NCBI GenBank assembly: GCA_947561585.1
Contig: CANNZV010000424.1
Coordinates: 16,957 to 80,956, forward strand
Direction of reading: 5' to 3'
DNA length: 64,000 bases
Source: Caprella mutica
Taxonomy: Eukaryota; Arthropoda; Malacostraca; Amphipoda; Caprellidae
Position 1 is the stretch's first letter, and every line of letters begins with the position of its first letter. The notes under the pieces are model-generated. The model had not been told where the DNA came from. It saw nothing but the letters and a program-made list of their open reading frames with translations, and made no database searches. Below, in pieces: positions 44,746-56,135 of the stretch. A program made the position numbers and the translations under genes.

Positions 44746-46480
44746 GTACCATCATTCTCTCTCTTAACAAAGTGTCTGTATTGTCATTCAGTCTCTGGCA
44801 AGGTGTCTGTATCATCATTTTCTCTCTTAACAAAGTGTCTGTACCATCATTCTCTCTCTAACAAGGTGTCTGTACCATCATTCTCTCTCTTAACAAAGTG
44901 TCTGTATCATCATTCTCTCTCTAACAAGGTGTCTGTACCATCATTCTCTTTCTAACAAGGTGTCTGTACCATCATTCTCTCTCTTAACAAAGTGTCTGTA
45001 TTGTCATTCAGTCTCTGGCAAGGTGTCTGTATCATCATTTTATCTCTTAACAAAGTGTCTGTACCATCATTCTCTCTCTAACAAGGTGTCTGTACCATCA
45101 TTCTCTCTCTTAACAAAGTGTCTGTATTGTCATTCAATCTCTGGCAAGGTGTCTGTATTGTCATTTTCTCTCTTAACAAAGTGTATGTACCATCATTCTC
45201 TCTCTAACAAGGTGTCTGTACCATCATTCTCTCTCTTAACAAAGTTTCTGTATTGTCATTCAATCTCTGGCAAGGTGTCTGTATCATCATTTTCTCTCTT
45301 AACAAAGTGTCTGTACCATCATTTTCTCTAACAAGGTGTCTCTATCATCATTTTCTCTCTAACTAAGTGTCTGTACCATCATCCTCTCTCTTAACAAAGT
45401 GTCTGTATCATCATTCTCTCTAACAAAGTGTCTGTACCATCATCCTCTCTCTTAACAAAGTGTCTGTATCATCATTCTCTCTAACAAAGTGTCTGTATCA
45501 TCATTTTCTCTCTTAACAAAGTGTCTGTACCATCATTTTCTCTCTTAACAAAGTGTCTGTACCATCATTCTCTCTCTTAACAAGGTGTCTGTACCATCAT
45601 TCTCTCTCTTAACAAGGTGTCTGTACCATCATTCTCTCTCTTAACAAAGTGTCTGTACCATCATTCTCTCTCTAACAAGGTGTCTGTATCATCATTTTCT
45701 CTCTTAACAAAGTGTCTGTACCATCATTCTCTCTCTAACAAGGTGTCTGTACCATCATTCTCTCTCTTAACAAAGTGTCTGTATTGTCATTCTCTCTCTA
45801 ACGAGGTGTCTGTATCATCATTTTCTCTCTAACAAAGTGTCTGTACCATCATTTTCTCTCTTAACAAAGTGTCTGTATTGTCATTCAATCTCTGGCAAGG
45901 TGTCTATATCATCATTCTCTCTAACAAAGTGTCTATATCTTCATTTTCTCTCTTAACAAAGTGTCTGTATTGTCATTCAATCTCTGGCAAGGTGTCTATA
46001 TCATCATTCTCTCTAACAAAGTGTCTGTACCATCATTCTCTCTCTTAACAAAGTGTCTGTATTGTCATTCAATCTCTGGCAAGGTGTCTGTATCATCATT
46101 CTCTCTTTTAACAAAGTGTCTGTATTGTCATTCAATCTCTGGCAAGGTGTCTGTATCATCATTTTCTCTCTTAACAAAGTGTCTGTACCATCATTCTCTC
46201 TAACAAAGTGTCTGTACCATCATTTTCTCTCTAACAAGGTGTCTGTACCATCATTCTCTCTCTTAACAAAGTGTCTGTACCATCATTTTCTCTCTAACAA
46301 AGTGTCTGTACCATCATTTTCTCTCTAACAAGGTGTCTGTACCATCATTCTCTCTCTAACAAAGTGTCTGTATTGTCATTCAATCTCTGGCAAAGTGTCT
46401 GTATTGTCATTCAATCTCTGGCAAGGTGTCTGTACCATCATTTTCTCTCTTAACAAAGTGTCTGTACCATCATTCTCTAT

Positions 46481-47958
46481 AAGTACTTTCTTCTTTCAGA
46501 TGTATCGCCTCATGTTCAGATCTGGCAAGGACAACTCTACTATACTACTCTGCGATTCATTGGCTTGATCATTTGTAGGAGATAAAAGATATTCGCTTGA
46601 GAACTATTTTAAACGTTTGCTTAAAACTCGTCAGGAACTCCCACACATGCCATCGTTTTTTAGTCTTTAAAAGTGAGTTCAAAAATAGTTTATCATCTGG
46701 CTGGTTCATAAACGTTTACATTACGTCATTAGACGTTAGTTAGAACTATCTTTTACTTGCCGTTGTCATCTGTATGAGAAACACCGAAGATTAGTTTTGC
46801 ATAGTTTTCAGCACATTGTTTGTGCCTCAGATTCTTGTATTTTTATGCCGGTTTTTGTTTTGGTTCATTTTTTATTCCAGTTGTACGCAAAGCAAATAAG
46901 GAAAACTGGGAAAGTAAAAATAATTATGAGTAACAGTAATGCTGTTAACAATTACACACAAAGACGGCTTGGTGAAGCTAATCCAAGTGATTTCACTTAA
47001 TCATTTTATTGATTTGAATACTGCGTGTGTGCAATCTAAACATTCCAACAATTTACCTAGCTAGAACTGACTAAGAATGTTCATATTATGTTACTTTAGT
47101 AAATCTCTTAATATTTAGATGAGTTCACATGTAGCTTTCCCCCCCCCCCCCCCATACTTCAATATTCTCTAGTAATTTATGTTTGTCATGTGTTCATTAT
47201 TTAATTAAATACAGATTCAAGTGGTACAAGAACTTTTTAATTTTTCCTCATAGTTTCACCTCATTGGTCTCTGTATTCAACCCTGTAGTATTATTTTTTT
47301 TCATTTTAAAATGGTAATAATTGGATCATATAATTAGATCATATTTGGCTGAATATATTGACATAAACTTTTAACCTGTTACTGATGAACTAAATGTATT
47401 ATATTGACTAGACATCGATATCTCAACACTGTTTGCATCATGTTTGGCTGAAAATTTAAACATGACTTTTCATTCATGCACTCATCGAGAGAGGTACGAT
47501 AATACACATCGGGCCGCAACCAATGCAGCAATTGCTGCATTGATTTCGGCCCGTAATTCATGCATGCACTCATCGAGACAGGTAAAGCCGTTGATACACT
47601 AGAAGCAATTGCTGCATTGGTTTCGGCCCGCATTAAATGCATGCACTCATCAAGACAGGTAATGCCGATAATACACTAGCAGCAATTGCTGCATTGGTTG
47701 CGGCTCTCAATTCATGCAGCTCGCCAAATGGTAGTTTTCAGGCAGCAATGACTGCCATTTTCGGAGATCCAACATGTTGGATTCACCCTGCACTCAGGGC
47801 AGCATTCAGTGCGGTTGAGCCGGAAGGTACGTATTGCTCCTTGTCGCTTCTCAATATGTTTTCACCAGAATTTGAGTGGAAAATACTCAAATCCTCAACG
47901 AGGTAACTGCTGTAGTACAAACTTTAGTGTATTAGGTGCAGGGGTTAGATTAATTAGA
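46481..47958. repeat. Segmental duplication, copy 2 (empty site)
   Basis: Matches 2754-3621 plus 6987-7530 without the hAT-like element. Around 47340 it reads ATTAGATCATATTTGGCTGA with a single TATTTGGC. It has three 77-88-bp palindrome units against two in copy 1. The possible exons recur at 46500-46568 and 46881-47000, and the 89-residue frame at 47637-47906. Confidence 0.93.
47637..47906 (+). CDS. Unrecognised 89-residue open frame, second copy
   Basis: Identical to the frame at 7205-7474 except R to S near residue 28, plus two silent changes. Alanine-rich start derived from the palindrome unit, then MTAIFGDPTCWIHPALRAAF. The same doubts apply: repeat-derived start, no known family, possible donor site AACGAG|GTAACT at its end. 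Confidence 0.2.
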   Translation: MHALIKTGNADNTLAAIAALVAALNSCSSPNGSFQAAMTAIFGDPTCWIHPALRAAFSAVEPEGTYCSLSLLNMFSPEFEWKILKSSTR

Positions 47959-50620
47959 GATCGATCGATCAATCTTTTCATCGGCATTTTATCCGAAAGT
48001 ATGTCGAACTAATCAATCAAATACGATCTCATCAGTATCAAAATAAATACTTCTAATGAATCTGAAACGATCTGTTCATTGGCATTTGATTCGAAAATAT
48101 GTCGAAATATTCACTCAAATATGATTTGATTAGTGTGAAAATGTCTACTTCCATTAAATCTGATGCTATATGTTCATCAGCATTTTATTCGGAAAAATGT
48201 TGTCAAAATATTCACTCAAATATGTTTTCATCAGTGTCGAAATATCTACTTCTAATAAATCTGAAACAATCAACTCATCAATATTTGATTCGAAATCATG
48301 TCGAAATATTCAATCTAATAATGATCTCATCAGTGTCGAAATATCTGCTACCAATAAATATGAAACAATCTGTTTATCGGCATTTGATCCGAAAATAAGT
48401 CGAAATATTCACTCAAAATATGATATCATCAGTGTCGAAATATCTTCTTCCTATGAATCTGAAACAATTAGTTAATCGGCATTTGATCCTAAAGTATGTC
48501 GAAATATTTACTCAAATATTATCTTATCAGTGTCGAAATATCTACTTCCAATAAATCTGAAACAATCTGTTCATTAGGATTTGATTCGAAAGTATGTCGA
48601 AATATTCACTCAGACATTATGATCTCTTCAATGTCGAAATATCTACTTCCAATAAATCTGAAACAATCTGTTCATGGGCATTCGATCCGAAAGTGTTTCG
48701 AAATATTCACTCAAATATTATCGTATCAGTGTCGAAATATCTACTTCCAATAAATTTGAAACAATCTGTTCATCGGTATATGATTCGAAATCATGTCGAA
48801 ATATTCAATCTAATAATGATCTCATCAGTGTCGAAATATCTGCTACCAATAAATATGAAACAATCTGTTTATCGGCATTTGATCCGAAAATAAGTCGAAA
48901 TATTCACTCAAAATATGATATCATCAGTGTCGAAATATCTTCTTCCTATAAATCTGAAACAATTAGTTAATCGGCATTTGATCCTAAAGTATGTCGAAAT
49001 ATTTACTCAAATATTATCTTATCAGTGTCGAAATATCTACTTCCAATAAATCTGAAACAATCTGTTCATTAGGATTTGATTCGAAAGTATGTCGAAATAT
49101 TCACTCAGATATTATGTTCTCTTCAATGTCGAAATATCTACTTCCAATAAATCTGAAATAATCTGTTCATCGGCATTCGATCCGAAAGTGTTTCGAAATA
49201 TTCACTCAAATATTATCGTATCAGTGTCGAAATATCTACTTCCAATAAATTTGAAACAATCTGTTCATCCGAAAGTATTTCGAAAGTTCACTCAAATATT
49301 ATCGTATCAGTGTCGAAATATCTACTTCCAATAAATTTGAAACAATCTGTTCATCCGCATTTCATCCGAAAGTATTTCGAAGTATTCACTCAAATATTAT
49401 CGTATCAGTGTCGAAATATCTACTTCCAATAAATCTAAAACAATCTGTTCATCCGCATTTCATCCGAAAGTATTTCGAAATATTCACTCAAATATTATCG
49501 TATCAGTGTCGAAATATCTACTTCCAATAAATCTGAAACAATCTGTTCATCCGCATTTCATCCGAAAATAAGTCGAAATATTCACTCAAATATTATCGTA
49601 TCAGTGTCGAAATATCTACTTCCAATAAATTTGAAACAATCTGTTCATCGGCTTTTGATCCGAAAATAAGTTGAAATATTCACTCAAATATAATATCATC
49701 AGTTTTGAAATATCTTTTTTCCAATAAATCTTGAACAATCTGTTCACCAGTATTTGATCCGACATATGTCGAAATATTCACTCAAATATGTTTTCATCAG
49801 TGTCGAAATATCTACTTCTAATAAATCTGAAACAATCAACTCATCAATATTTGATTCGAAATCATGTCGAAATATTCAATCTAATATTATCTTATCAGTG
49901 TCGAAATATCTGCTACCAATAAATCTGGAAAAATCTGTTCATCAGAATTTGATCCGAAATATGTCGAAATATTCACTCAGATATGATCTCATCTGTGTCG
50001 AAATATCTGCTACCAATAAATCTGAACCAATCTGTTCATCGGCATTTGATCCTAAAGTATGTAGAAATATTCTCTCAAATATTATCTTATCAGTGTCGAA
50101 ATATCTACTTCCAATAAATCTGAAACAATCTGTTCATCGGTATTTGATTCGACAGTATGTCCAAAATTTACTCATATTAGTTCTCATCAGTGTCAAAATA
50201 TCTACTTCCAATAAATCTGAATCAATCTGTTCATCGGCATTTGATCCTAAAGTATTTCGAAATATTCACTCAAATATTATCTTATCAGTGTCGAAATATC
50301 TACTTCCAATTAATCTGAAACGATCTGTTCATCGGCATTTGAACCCAAAATATGTCGAAATAATCACTCAGATATGATATCATCAGTGTCGAAATATCTA
50401 CTTCCAATAAATCTGTTCATCTGCATTTGATCATAAAGTATATCGAAATTTTCACTCAAATATTATCTTATCAGTGTCGAAATATCTACTTCCAATTAAT
50501 CTGAAACGATCTGTTTATCGGCATTTGATCCGAAAATAAGTCGAAATATACACTCAAATATGATATCATCAGTGTCGATTTATCGATTTCCAATAAATCT
50601 GAAACAATGTTTCAAACATT
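47959..50620 (-). repeat. ~98/99-bp satellite array, inverted, with 5-mer higher-order repeat
   Basis: About 27 monomers with CAGTGTCGAAATATCTACTT, CCAATAAATCTGAAACAATC, TGTTCATCGGCATTTGATCC and GAAATATTCACTCAAATAT. They are the reverse complement of 7766-8720. Sequence at 48099-48600 recurs at 48594-49095, a 495-bp step equal to five monomers; later units (49200-49640) are near-identical single monomers. The junction with the duplicated segment is AGATCGATCGATCAATC at 47957-47973. A 207-residue frame at 49754-50377 is produced by 99-bp (33-codon) units and is not a gene. Confidence 0.96.
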
Positions 50621-51049
50621 ATTCTTTAAAATAGTTCGAAAAAGTCATTCAAACGTGCTATGATTATTTCGATAAATCTATCTAAGTTCAAAAATGTACA
50701 GTGAAAAAAATTACATCGAAAAATTTAGGTTCAAACAGTTTTATGATCATGTTTAGAAATCTAGGTATCAAAATATTGAACGTTAATATTACTATTACTA
50801 ATGTAACATCCCGTTAAAAATAACTGGTTTTAATTGGAAGTTGAATTTTTTTAAGTTTAAAGAGAATTTTAATTTTTTGTGAAATTTTAATTTTTCGCAA
50901 AATTTTGAATTTTTGAAAATTTCGTGTTTTCTTAAGATAATGAGTTTCTTGAAAATTTTGAGTTCTATAAAAAATATCTTTAAGCGTGAATTGAATATTA
51001 TTGAATCGGAAAATCAAGGGTTGAAAAATCGATTGTTGATTAACTCTGT
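50621..51049. other. AT-rich spacer
   Basis: Decayed end of the satellite (AAAATAGTTCGAAAAAGTCA near 50630), then T-rich low-complexity sequence. No gene. Confidence 0.6.
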
Positions 51050-51240
51050 ATTTTTTCGTCGAAAAATCGAGTGTTGGTTAACCCTGTATTCTGTCGAAAA
51101 ATCCAGGTGTCGAAAAGTCCCATGTTGATCAACCCTGTATTCTGTCGAAAAATCCAGGTGTCGAAAAATCCCATGTTAATTAACACAGTATTCTGTCGAA
51201 AAATCCAGGTGTCGAAAAATCCCCTGTTGATTAACCTGTA
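51050..51240 (+). repeat. 51-bp tandem repeat
   Basis: Units start at 51072, 51123, 51174 and 51225, with TGTTGATTAACCCTGTATTC, TGTCGAAAAATCCAGGTGTC and GAAAAATCCC. As 51 bp is 17 codons, 17-residue repeated peptides appear on both strands (PVFCRKIQVSKNPMLIN on plus); not a gene by itself. Confidence 0.95.
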
Positions 51241-51666
51241 CAACATATTTTTACGCGAGAAATTTGAAGAATGGTTAGTAGGATTCAGAAACCAAAGTAT
51301 TATGTTTATGTATTATTACAAGATTAAAGATATAAAAATACAAAATAACTTGTTAGTTTCAAAACATGATATCAATCAAATCACTATCATAATTATTTTT
51401 ATTTTAATTAATATAAGATGAAATAATATATAGTAACTAGTTTCAGAATTTTAATTACCCAACTAGGTATATTTTATGAGTTGCAAAGGTAGTAGGTTCA
51501 CAGTACTTAGTTTCCCCATACCTAGTTCGTTTTCAGAATCCTATCCTAAGATAGAAAAGAAAATTTACTTCAATAATAAGTTATACTCCTAAAACTGAGA
51601 GAATTTGATGTTATTTGGTAACCAATCTTTCAAATTTCTCGCGTAAAAATATGTTGTATAGGTTAC
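51232..51666. repeat. Inverted repeat pair, ~46-bp arms
   Basis: CAACATATTTTTACGCGAGA + AATTTGAAGAATGGTTA (left arm 51232-51279) is found inverted at 51621-51666. Possible MITE of ~435 bp; no target duplication identified. Confidence 0.75.
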
Positions 51667-51955
51667 CTAATTTACGGATTTGTCTCTTAATTGACGTTAT
51701 TTCTAATTAAATTGCTCATAACTTTTTTATTTGAATACACATTTCAATGATTTTTTTATCAATGCATGCGTTTAGATATTAGGTATCGAAATATTGACTT
51801 AGAATTTTCCAAGCGTAAGTAAATAGTCAACTGTAAGAGATGTTTTATCACCTACTTTTTCTCACATACGAATAACATAGGAATATTTCGCCGATAATCT
51901 AAGAAGGAACCCAAATCACTTCACTTTGGTGGTCTATTGCTACACTGTAATTACC
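51667..51955. other. Spacer
   Basis: AT-rich; no feature seen. Confidence 0.5.
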
Positions 51956-52510
51956 ATACTAAAGAGGAGGGGAATGAGGAGGCAATGGAAATGGCGAGGC
52001 AAATGAGGAGGCAGTTGGGAATAAGAATGCAAATGGGAATGAGGAGTCAAATGAGGGGGCAAATGGGAATGAAGAGGCAAATGAGGAGGCAAATGGGAAT
52101 GGGGAGGCAAATAGGAATAATGAGTCAAATGAGGAGGTAAATGGGAATGGAGAAGCAAATGGGAATTAGGAAGCAAATGGGAATGGGGAGACAAATTGGA
52201 ATGAGGAGGCAAATGGGAATGAGGAGGTAAATGGGAATGCGGATGAGGAGGCAAATGGGAATGAGGAAACAAATGGGAATGAGGAGGCAAAAGAGAATGG
52301 GGAGGCAAATGAAAATGAGTAGGCAAATGGGAATGATGAGAAAAATGGGAATGGGGAGGCAAATGGGAGTGAGGAGGCAAATGGGAATGGGAAGGCAAAT
52401 TGGAATGAGGAGGCAAATGGGAATGTGGAGGTAAATAGGAATGGTGAGGCAAATGGGAATTGTGAGGCAAATGGGAATGAAGAGGGAAATTGGAATGATG
52501 AGGGAATAAA
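51956..52510 (+). repeat. 18-bp purine-rich minisatellite
   Basis: About 30 units of AATGAGGAGGCAAATGGG. The 18-bp unit gives six-residue repeats in every frame: GMRRQM on plus, HSHLPP and FPFASS on minus (176 and 124 residues). Strong purine/pyrimidine strand asymmetry. No start context or flanking domain supports a protein. Confidence 0.95.
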
Positions 52511-52821
52511 GTTTAGTACTTTACTTGTTACCAATTTCAATTCAAAGTATTAACGATTGCAATTACATGGCTTAAATACAGTACAGTAGAATAAAATAAT
52601 AATAATATTGAAGTTGGAAGTAATAATAATTGATTGAAGAAAATTTTTACAGAAACCATTATTGCATATACACAGTATACACCTAATATAATAATCTTTG
52701 GGTGACAACCTCTTTTCCAAGACTAAGAGAGAACAAATAGAAGCATTTTTTTAGAGTAACGAACGATAACAATAACGTTATAAATGGGAAAATCTGGAAG
52801 GAATTATAGATATTCTTATAG
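52511..52821. other. Spacer before possible exon
   Basis: AT-rich; ends in AGATATTCTTATAG, a weak acceptor-like site. Confidence 0.5.
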
Positions 52822-52968
52822 GATGTTGTCAGACGATATTTAAAGAACTCTTGGCAAAGATATGCTGATATCGATCATACTACAGAAAATTTTCTTTTCA
52901 ATCTTCTGGAAGTTGAAGGAGCTTTAGATAGGATGGGACTCTGCTTCGTGAAATTTAAGATGGAGTGA
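52822..52968 (+). CDS. Possible terminal exon (unrecognised)
   Basis: After ATATTCTTATAG the frame reads DVVRRYLKNSWQRYADIDHT, TENFLFNLLEVEGALDRMGL and CFVKFKME, then TGA: 48 codons of varied, globular-looking composition, unlike translated spacer DNA. The preceding in-frame codon is TAG, so it can only be coding if spliced. No family recognised. Could also be a relic of a transposon or captured gene. Confidence 0.33.
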   Translation, partial: DVVRRYLKNSWQRYADIDHTTENFLFNLLEVEGALDRMGLCFVKFKME

Positions 52969-52989
52969 ACATTGGATGGAATATAGTTG

Positions 52990-53135
52990 TAAACAGTCAC
53001 TGAATTAAATGTGGTTTTTAGAATATACAATTAATTTTTTTTTTAAATATCCAATGAATAATATTTAGTTGTCAAATTATTCATTGAATTTAATATGAAT
53101 GTTAAAATATTCACTAAATTTTTGTTGGTTGTTAA
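52990..53135 (+). repeat. ~33-bp minisatellite, left part
   Basis: Degenerate units of TTAAAATATTCACTGAATTT + AATATGAATG. Interrupted by the piggyBac-like MITE and resumed at 53650-53745. Confidence 0.75.
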
Positions 53136-53649
53136 CCCTAAAGAGTTGGACTATTAGAATGAACGGGAAAGTTTGAACATGTGTTAAAAAAACACTTGTT
53201 TTATTTATAAACCTACGGTACTGTATTTTTTATAAATTGTTAGTAGGTATATATGCTAAACTAATTGTACCAAATTTCAAGTAAAAATATTAAACATACG
53301 AGGAGAAACATATAAGGTATGTAAGACATTGGCAACTGAGACAGCAGAGCTTTGATTGGGTGGAGTGTGACCTAATCACAGCTCGCACATATATCTGTAT
53401 TCCATGAAATTGTAGACAAATGTGTTTTTGTTGGCTAACAAAACTTGATTTCTACGTTCCAATTAATTCCATAATTTACGTTATCTACGCTGATACGTAA
53501 ATATTTTTACCTTTTAAATACAAAAATTTGTTTTATATTTAAGTAGGAACAATTTAAAGAGAGGTCAGTGAATTCAAAGAAATAACATGAAAAATATAAA
53601 GTAATTTGAAAAAGATGTGCCTAGAAAACTCACGTCAAACTGATTAGGG
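53136..53649. mobile_element. piggyBac-like MITE, 514 bp
   Basis: TTAA on both sides (53132-53135, 53650-53653). Ends CCCTAAAGAGTTGGACTATT and, from the right, CCCTAATCAGTTTGACGTGA. Inserted in a minisatellite whose unit continues across the site, confirming the boundaries. Related copy at 32690-33255. Confidence 0.85.
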
Positions 53650-53745
53650 TTAAAATATTCACTGAATGTAATCTGGTTACTTAAATATTACCTGAACTTA
53701 GTCTGGATATTAAAATATTCACTGAATTTAACCAGTTTTCATGCT
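53650..53745 (+). repeat. ~33-bp minisatellite, right part
   Basis: TTAAAATATTCACTGAATGT, AATCTGGTTACTTAAATATT and similar units continue from 52990-53135. Confidence 0.75.
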
Positions 53746-54435
53746 GAGTTTAAGTGCAAATTTTATCACAAGATCAACAAAGGGTTAGAAGATGAAGAAA
53801 TTGAATTCTTAATATTTGTAATAATTTCCACATAATAAATGAATGGAAAATAGATGAAATGTATTAATATTCCTAAAAATAATTTAACAACGAAGTGTTT
53901 AAAATGATTTCAACTTATCATTTACTATTATATACAAGTCTTCAAAAGACGACACCCAAAAAATATTTCCCATTTCATTTCCCATTAATTTCTTAATACA
54001 ATAAAAGTTATTTTGTTCGCAAGTTTCTCACCATTTCTAAAATTATGAATTATAATTTCAATTGGGCATTTTATTTCAGTTTAAAATGACTCAATTAGGG
54101 AAATTTGTTTGGCAATTGAATTAGAGTAGGACAAAGCAAAGCTAATATTTGTATGGATAAACACTTTGCCCTATCAAATTGCCTGCCATTAGAAAAGAGG
54201 AATACTTTGCCATTAGAAAAGAGGAATACTTTTGCAGCTTGGAAAAAGAATAGGTGTGTAATATACTGATAAAAGTGAAATCATAATCACGGATTAATAC
54301 TATTTATTTTCGATGAACGTATTGGTTAAATTCATCGTAACCAATAGCTAGTTTAGAAAAAGATGTTCAATTTTTGATAGGAAACTGCTAAGTAGGATTT
54401 TTTCATTAATTCGTGTAGTGGCTAGGAAGGATCAT
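53746..54435. other. AT-rich spacer
   Basis: Only a short direct repeat GCCATTAGAAAAGAGGAATA at 54185 and 54209. No gene. Confidence 0.55.
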
Positions 54436-54803
54436 TTCATTGTACTGTGTCATTCAAACTGAATTACACGGTGAACTGAAAAGATCCTTCGTAGCCACTT
54501 CACTGAGCACTGAAAAGATTCTCCCTAGTCACTGTACAGTACACGGAATAAATCCTTCCTAACCAATACATTGCACACTGAAAAGATCCTTCATAGCCAA
54601 AACAGGATACACTGAAAAAATCCTTCAAGGAAACTGAGAGGTACACTGAAAAAATTCCTAAAAGCTACTGAACGGTACACTGAAAAGATCCTTCATCTCC
54701 ACTACACTGTGCACTGAAAAGATTGTTCCTAGCCACAACAGGGTAGACAGAAAATATTTTTCATAGCCACTACACAGTATACTGAAAATAACTTCCTAGC
54801 ATA
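54436..54803 (+). repeat. 34-bp minisatellite
   Basis: About ten units of CACTGAAAAGATCCTTCATA + GCCACTACACGGTA, more diverged at both ends. It abuts the foldback-like element. Confidence 0.92.
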
Positions 54804-56135
54804 CAGACAAAATGTCCTCGGACAAAAAGGCTAATGGACAAAAGGCCTTACGGACAAAATGCCTGAGGGCCTAAAATGCATTGTGAGCTTATTTCCAGTA
54901 TAGGAATAGTGGACAAAAATTTCTAATTTCTAATAAGCGAGAGCAAGTGGAAACAAAGAGCTTTGTCTCAGTGAAAGTTTATTAAATCACAACCAAGTTT
55001 AATATGAACATTTGTAACTCAGCGTGCTAAGTGTAAATACTAAGGGTCTTATTATCATCGCAGAAAGCGTAAAGTTATACATATATTGTAGGCTTCATTT
55101 ATTTATTTATCATCTTGTTATTGGCATGACTCAAAAAATATTGTACCTATCTGACTAAAACTTGTTGGGAAGATTGTTGAATGTCCAGGAACCATTAGGT
55201 AAAATTTTGGGATCGTTCACGTCAAAGGTGAAGATCAAGGTCAATCATAACTCCAAAGGTGCTCAACCATATTGCATGAAACTTGTTTGGACGATTATTC
55301 AATATACAGGAGCCCTTTTGTTAAATTTTGGGAGCAATTTGTAATTAAATAATCAAATTTCCTGGAATTTAATGAGATGATTTGACAATGTCCAGGAATC
55401 ACATGGAACAATTTTGGGAAATATCCGATCGACTTCATTTATAAGTTATAACACAATAATTCATAAAGTTTTCATCCATATTGCATGAATATTGGTTTGA
55501 CGGTTCGTCAATATCTAGTTACCAGTTTATTAGATTTTAAGAGCGAACAGGTCAAAGGTCAAGATCAGTTATAACTCAAGTAATATTTGATGGTCAAGGT
55601 AATTTATAAGCGGCGGCGAAGGTATGCACTCTACTGAGAGCACGTAATCTACTTTCGCTGCGCTTATGATTTATTGCTGAAGTATTTGTTCGATTTAACA
55701 AATCATTTATATACAATCTTCTTCCTATATAAACTGATCATTTTTTTCAAGATCCAAGTATAATCATCTTCTATTTTGACTTTTTATATATTGAATATTG
55801 TGTTTATTCTTTTATTCTCATTCCATCCTACTCTTACAGCATTATTTTACTATTTTTGTATTAAGTAATCTATATTCATATATTTTGTCCATAATGCATT
55901 TAGTCCGTTTAGCATTTTGTCCTTTATAGGCACTTTGTCCGTTATAGCCACTTTGTCCATTATAGGAACTTTGTCCGCATTCCTTTTGCCCGTTATTAAT
56001 TTGTCAGTTATTAATTTAGTCAGTTAGGCATTTTGTTCTCTAGGCATTTTGCCCATTAGGCATTTTGCCCATTAGGCATTTTGCCCATTAGGCTTTTTGC
56101 CTTGAAGGCATTTTGCCCTATAGGCGTTTTTTCTG
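54804..56135. mobile_element. Foldback-like element with tandem-repeat ends
   Basis: The left end 54804-54860 has three units of GGACAAAATGCC type (GACAAAATGTCCTCG, GGACAAAAAGGCTAATG, GGACAAAAGGCCTTACG). The right end 55895-56135 has about a dozen inverted units (GGCATTTTGCCCATTA, CACTTTGTCCGTTATAG). Inverted ends made of short tandem units are the Foldback pattern. The interior includes AGTGGAAACAAAGAGCTTTG + TCTCAGTGA, also found at 63356, and the dispersed repeat 55080-55660. No transposase. Boundaries approximate. Confidence 0.7.
55080..55660 (+). repeat. Dispersed repeat, second copy
   Basis: Diverged copy of 26180-26765: CATATTGCATGAAACTTG, CAATATACAGGAGCCC, AAATTTTGGGAGCAATTTG, AAAGGTCAAGATCA and the end GGCGGCGAAGGTATGCACTC. 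Located within the foldback-like element. Confidence 0.78.

Larger units (their letters stand above)
35645..46480. repeat. 10.8-kb minisatellite array with higher-order repeats
   Basis: Over 300 units of 28-33 bp of the GTGTCTGTACCATCATTC family; at the left edge units are diverged (GTGTCGGTGCCATCATTAGC). Large blocks recur: 35918-36399 is repeated at 39764-40245 (3,846 bp apart), 38490 matches 42209 (3,719 bp), 42209 matches 44237 (2,028 bp) and 39202 matches 44960. Variant units (GTAGCTACCATC, GTAAACTCATTC, ATTGTCATTCAATCTCTGGC) mark register within blocks. Three GC-rich modules are embedded. Open frames such as 39202-39576 (124 residues) are repeat artefacts. Confidence 0.97.

Noticed and set aside
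49754..50377. 207-residue frame rich in SVSKYLLPINLKQSVH
   Set aside because: Arises from 99-bp (33-codon) satellite monomers; overlapping frames are equally open.
51940..52470. 176-residue histidine/proline-rich frame on minus
   Set aside because: Product of the 18-bp repeat, with two other long frames over the same DNA.
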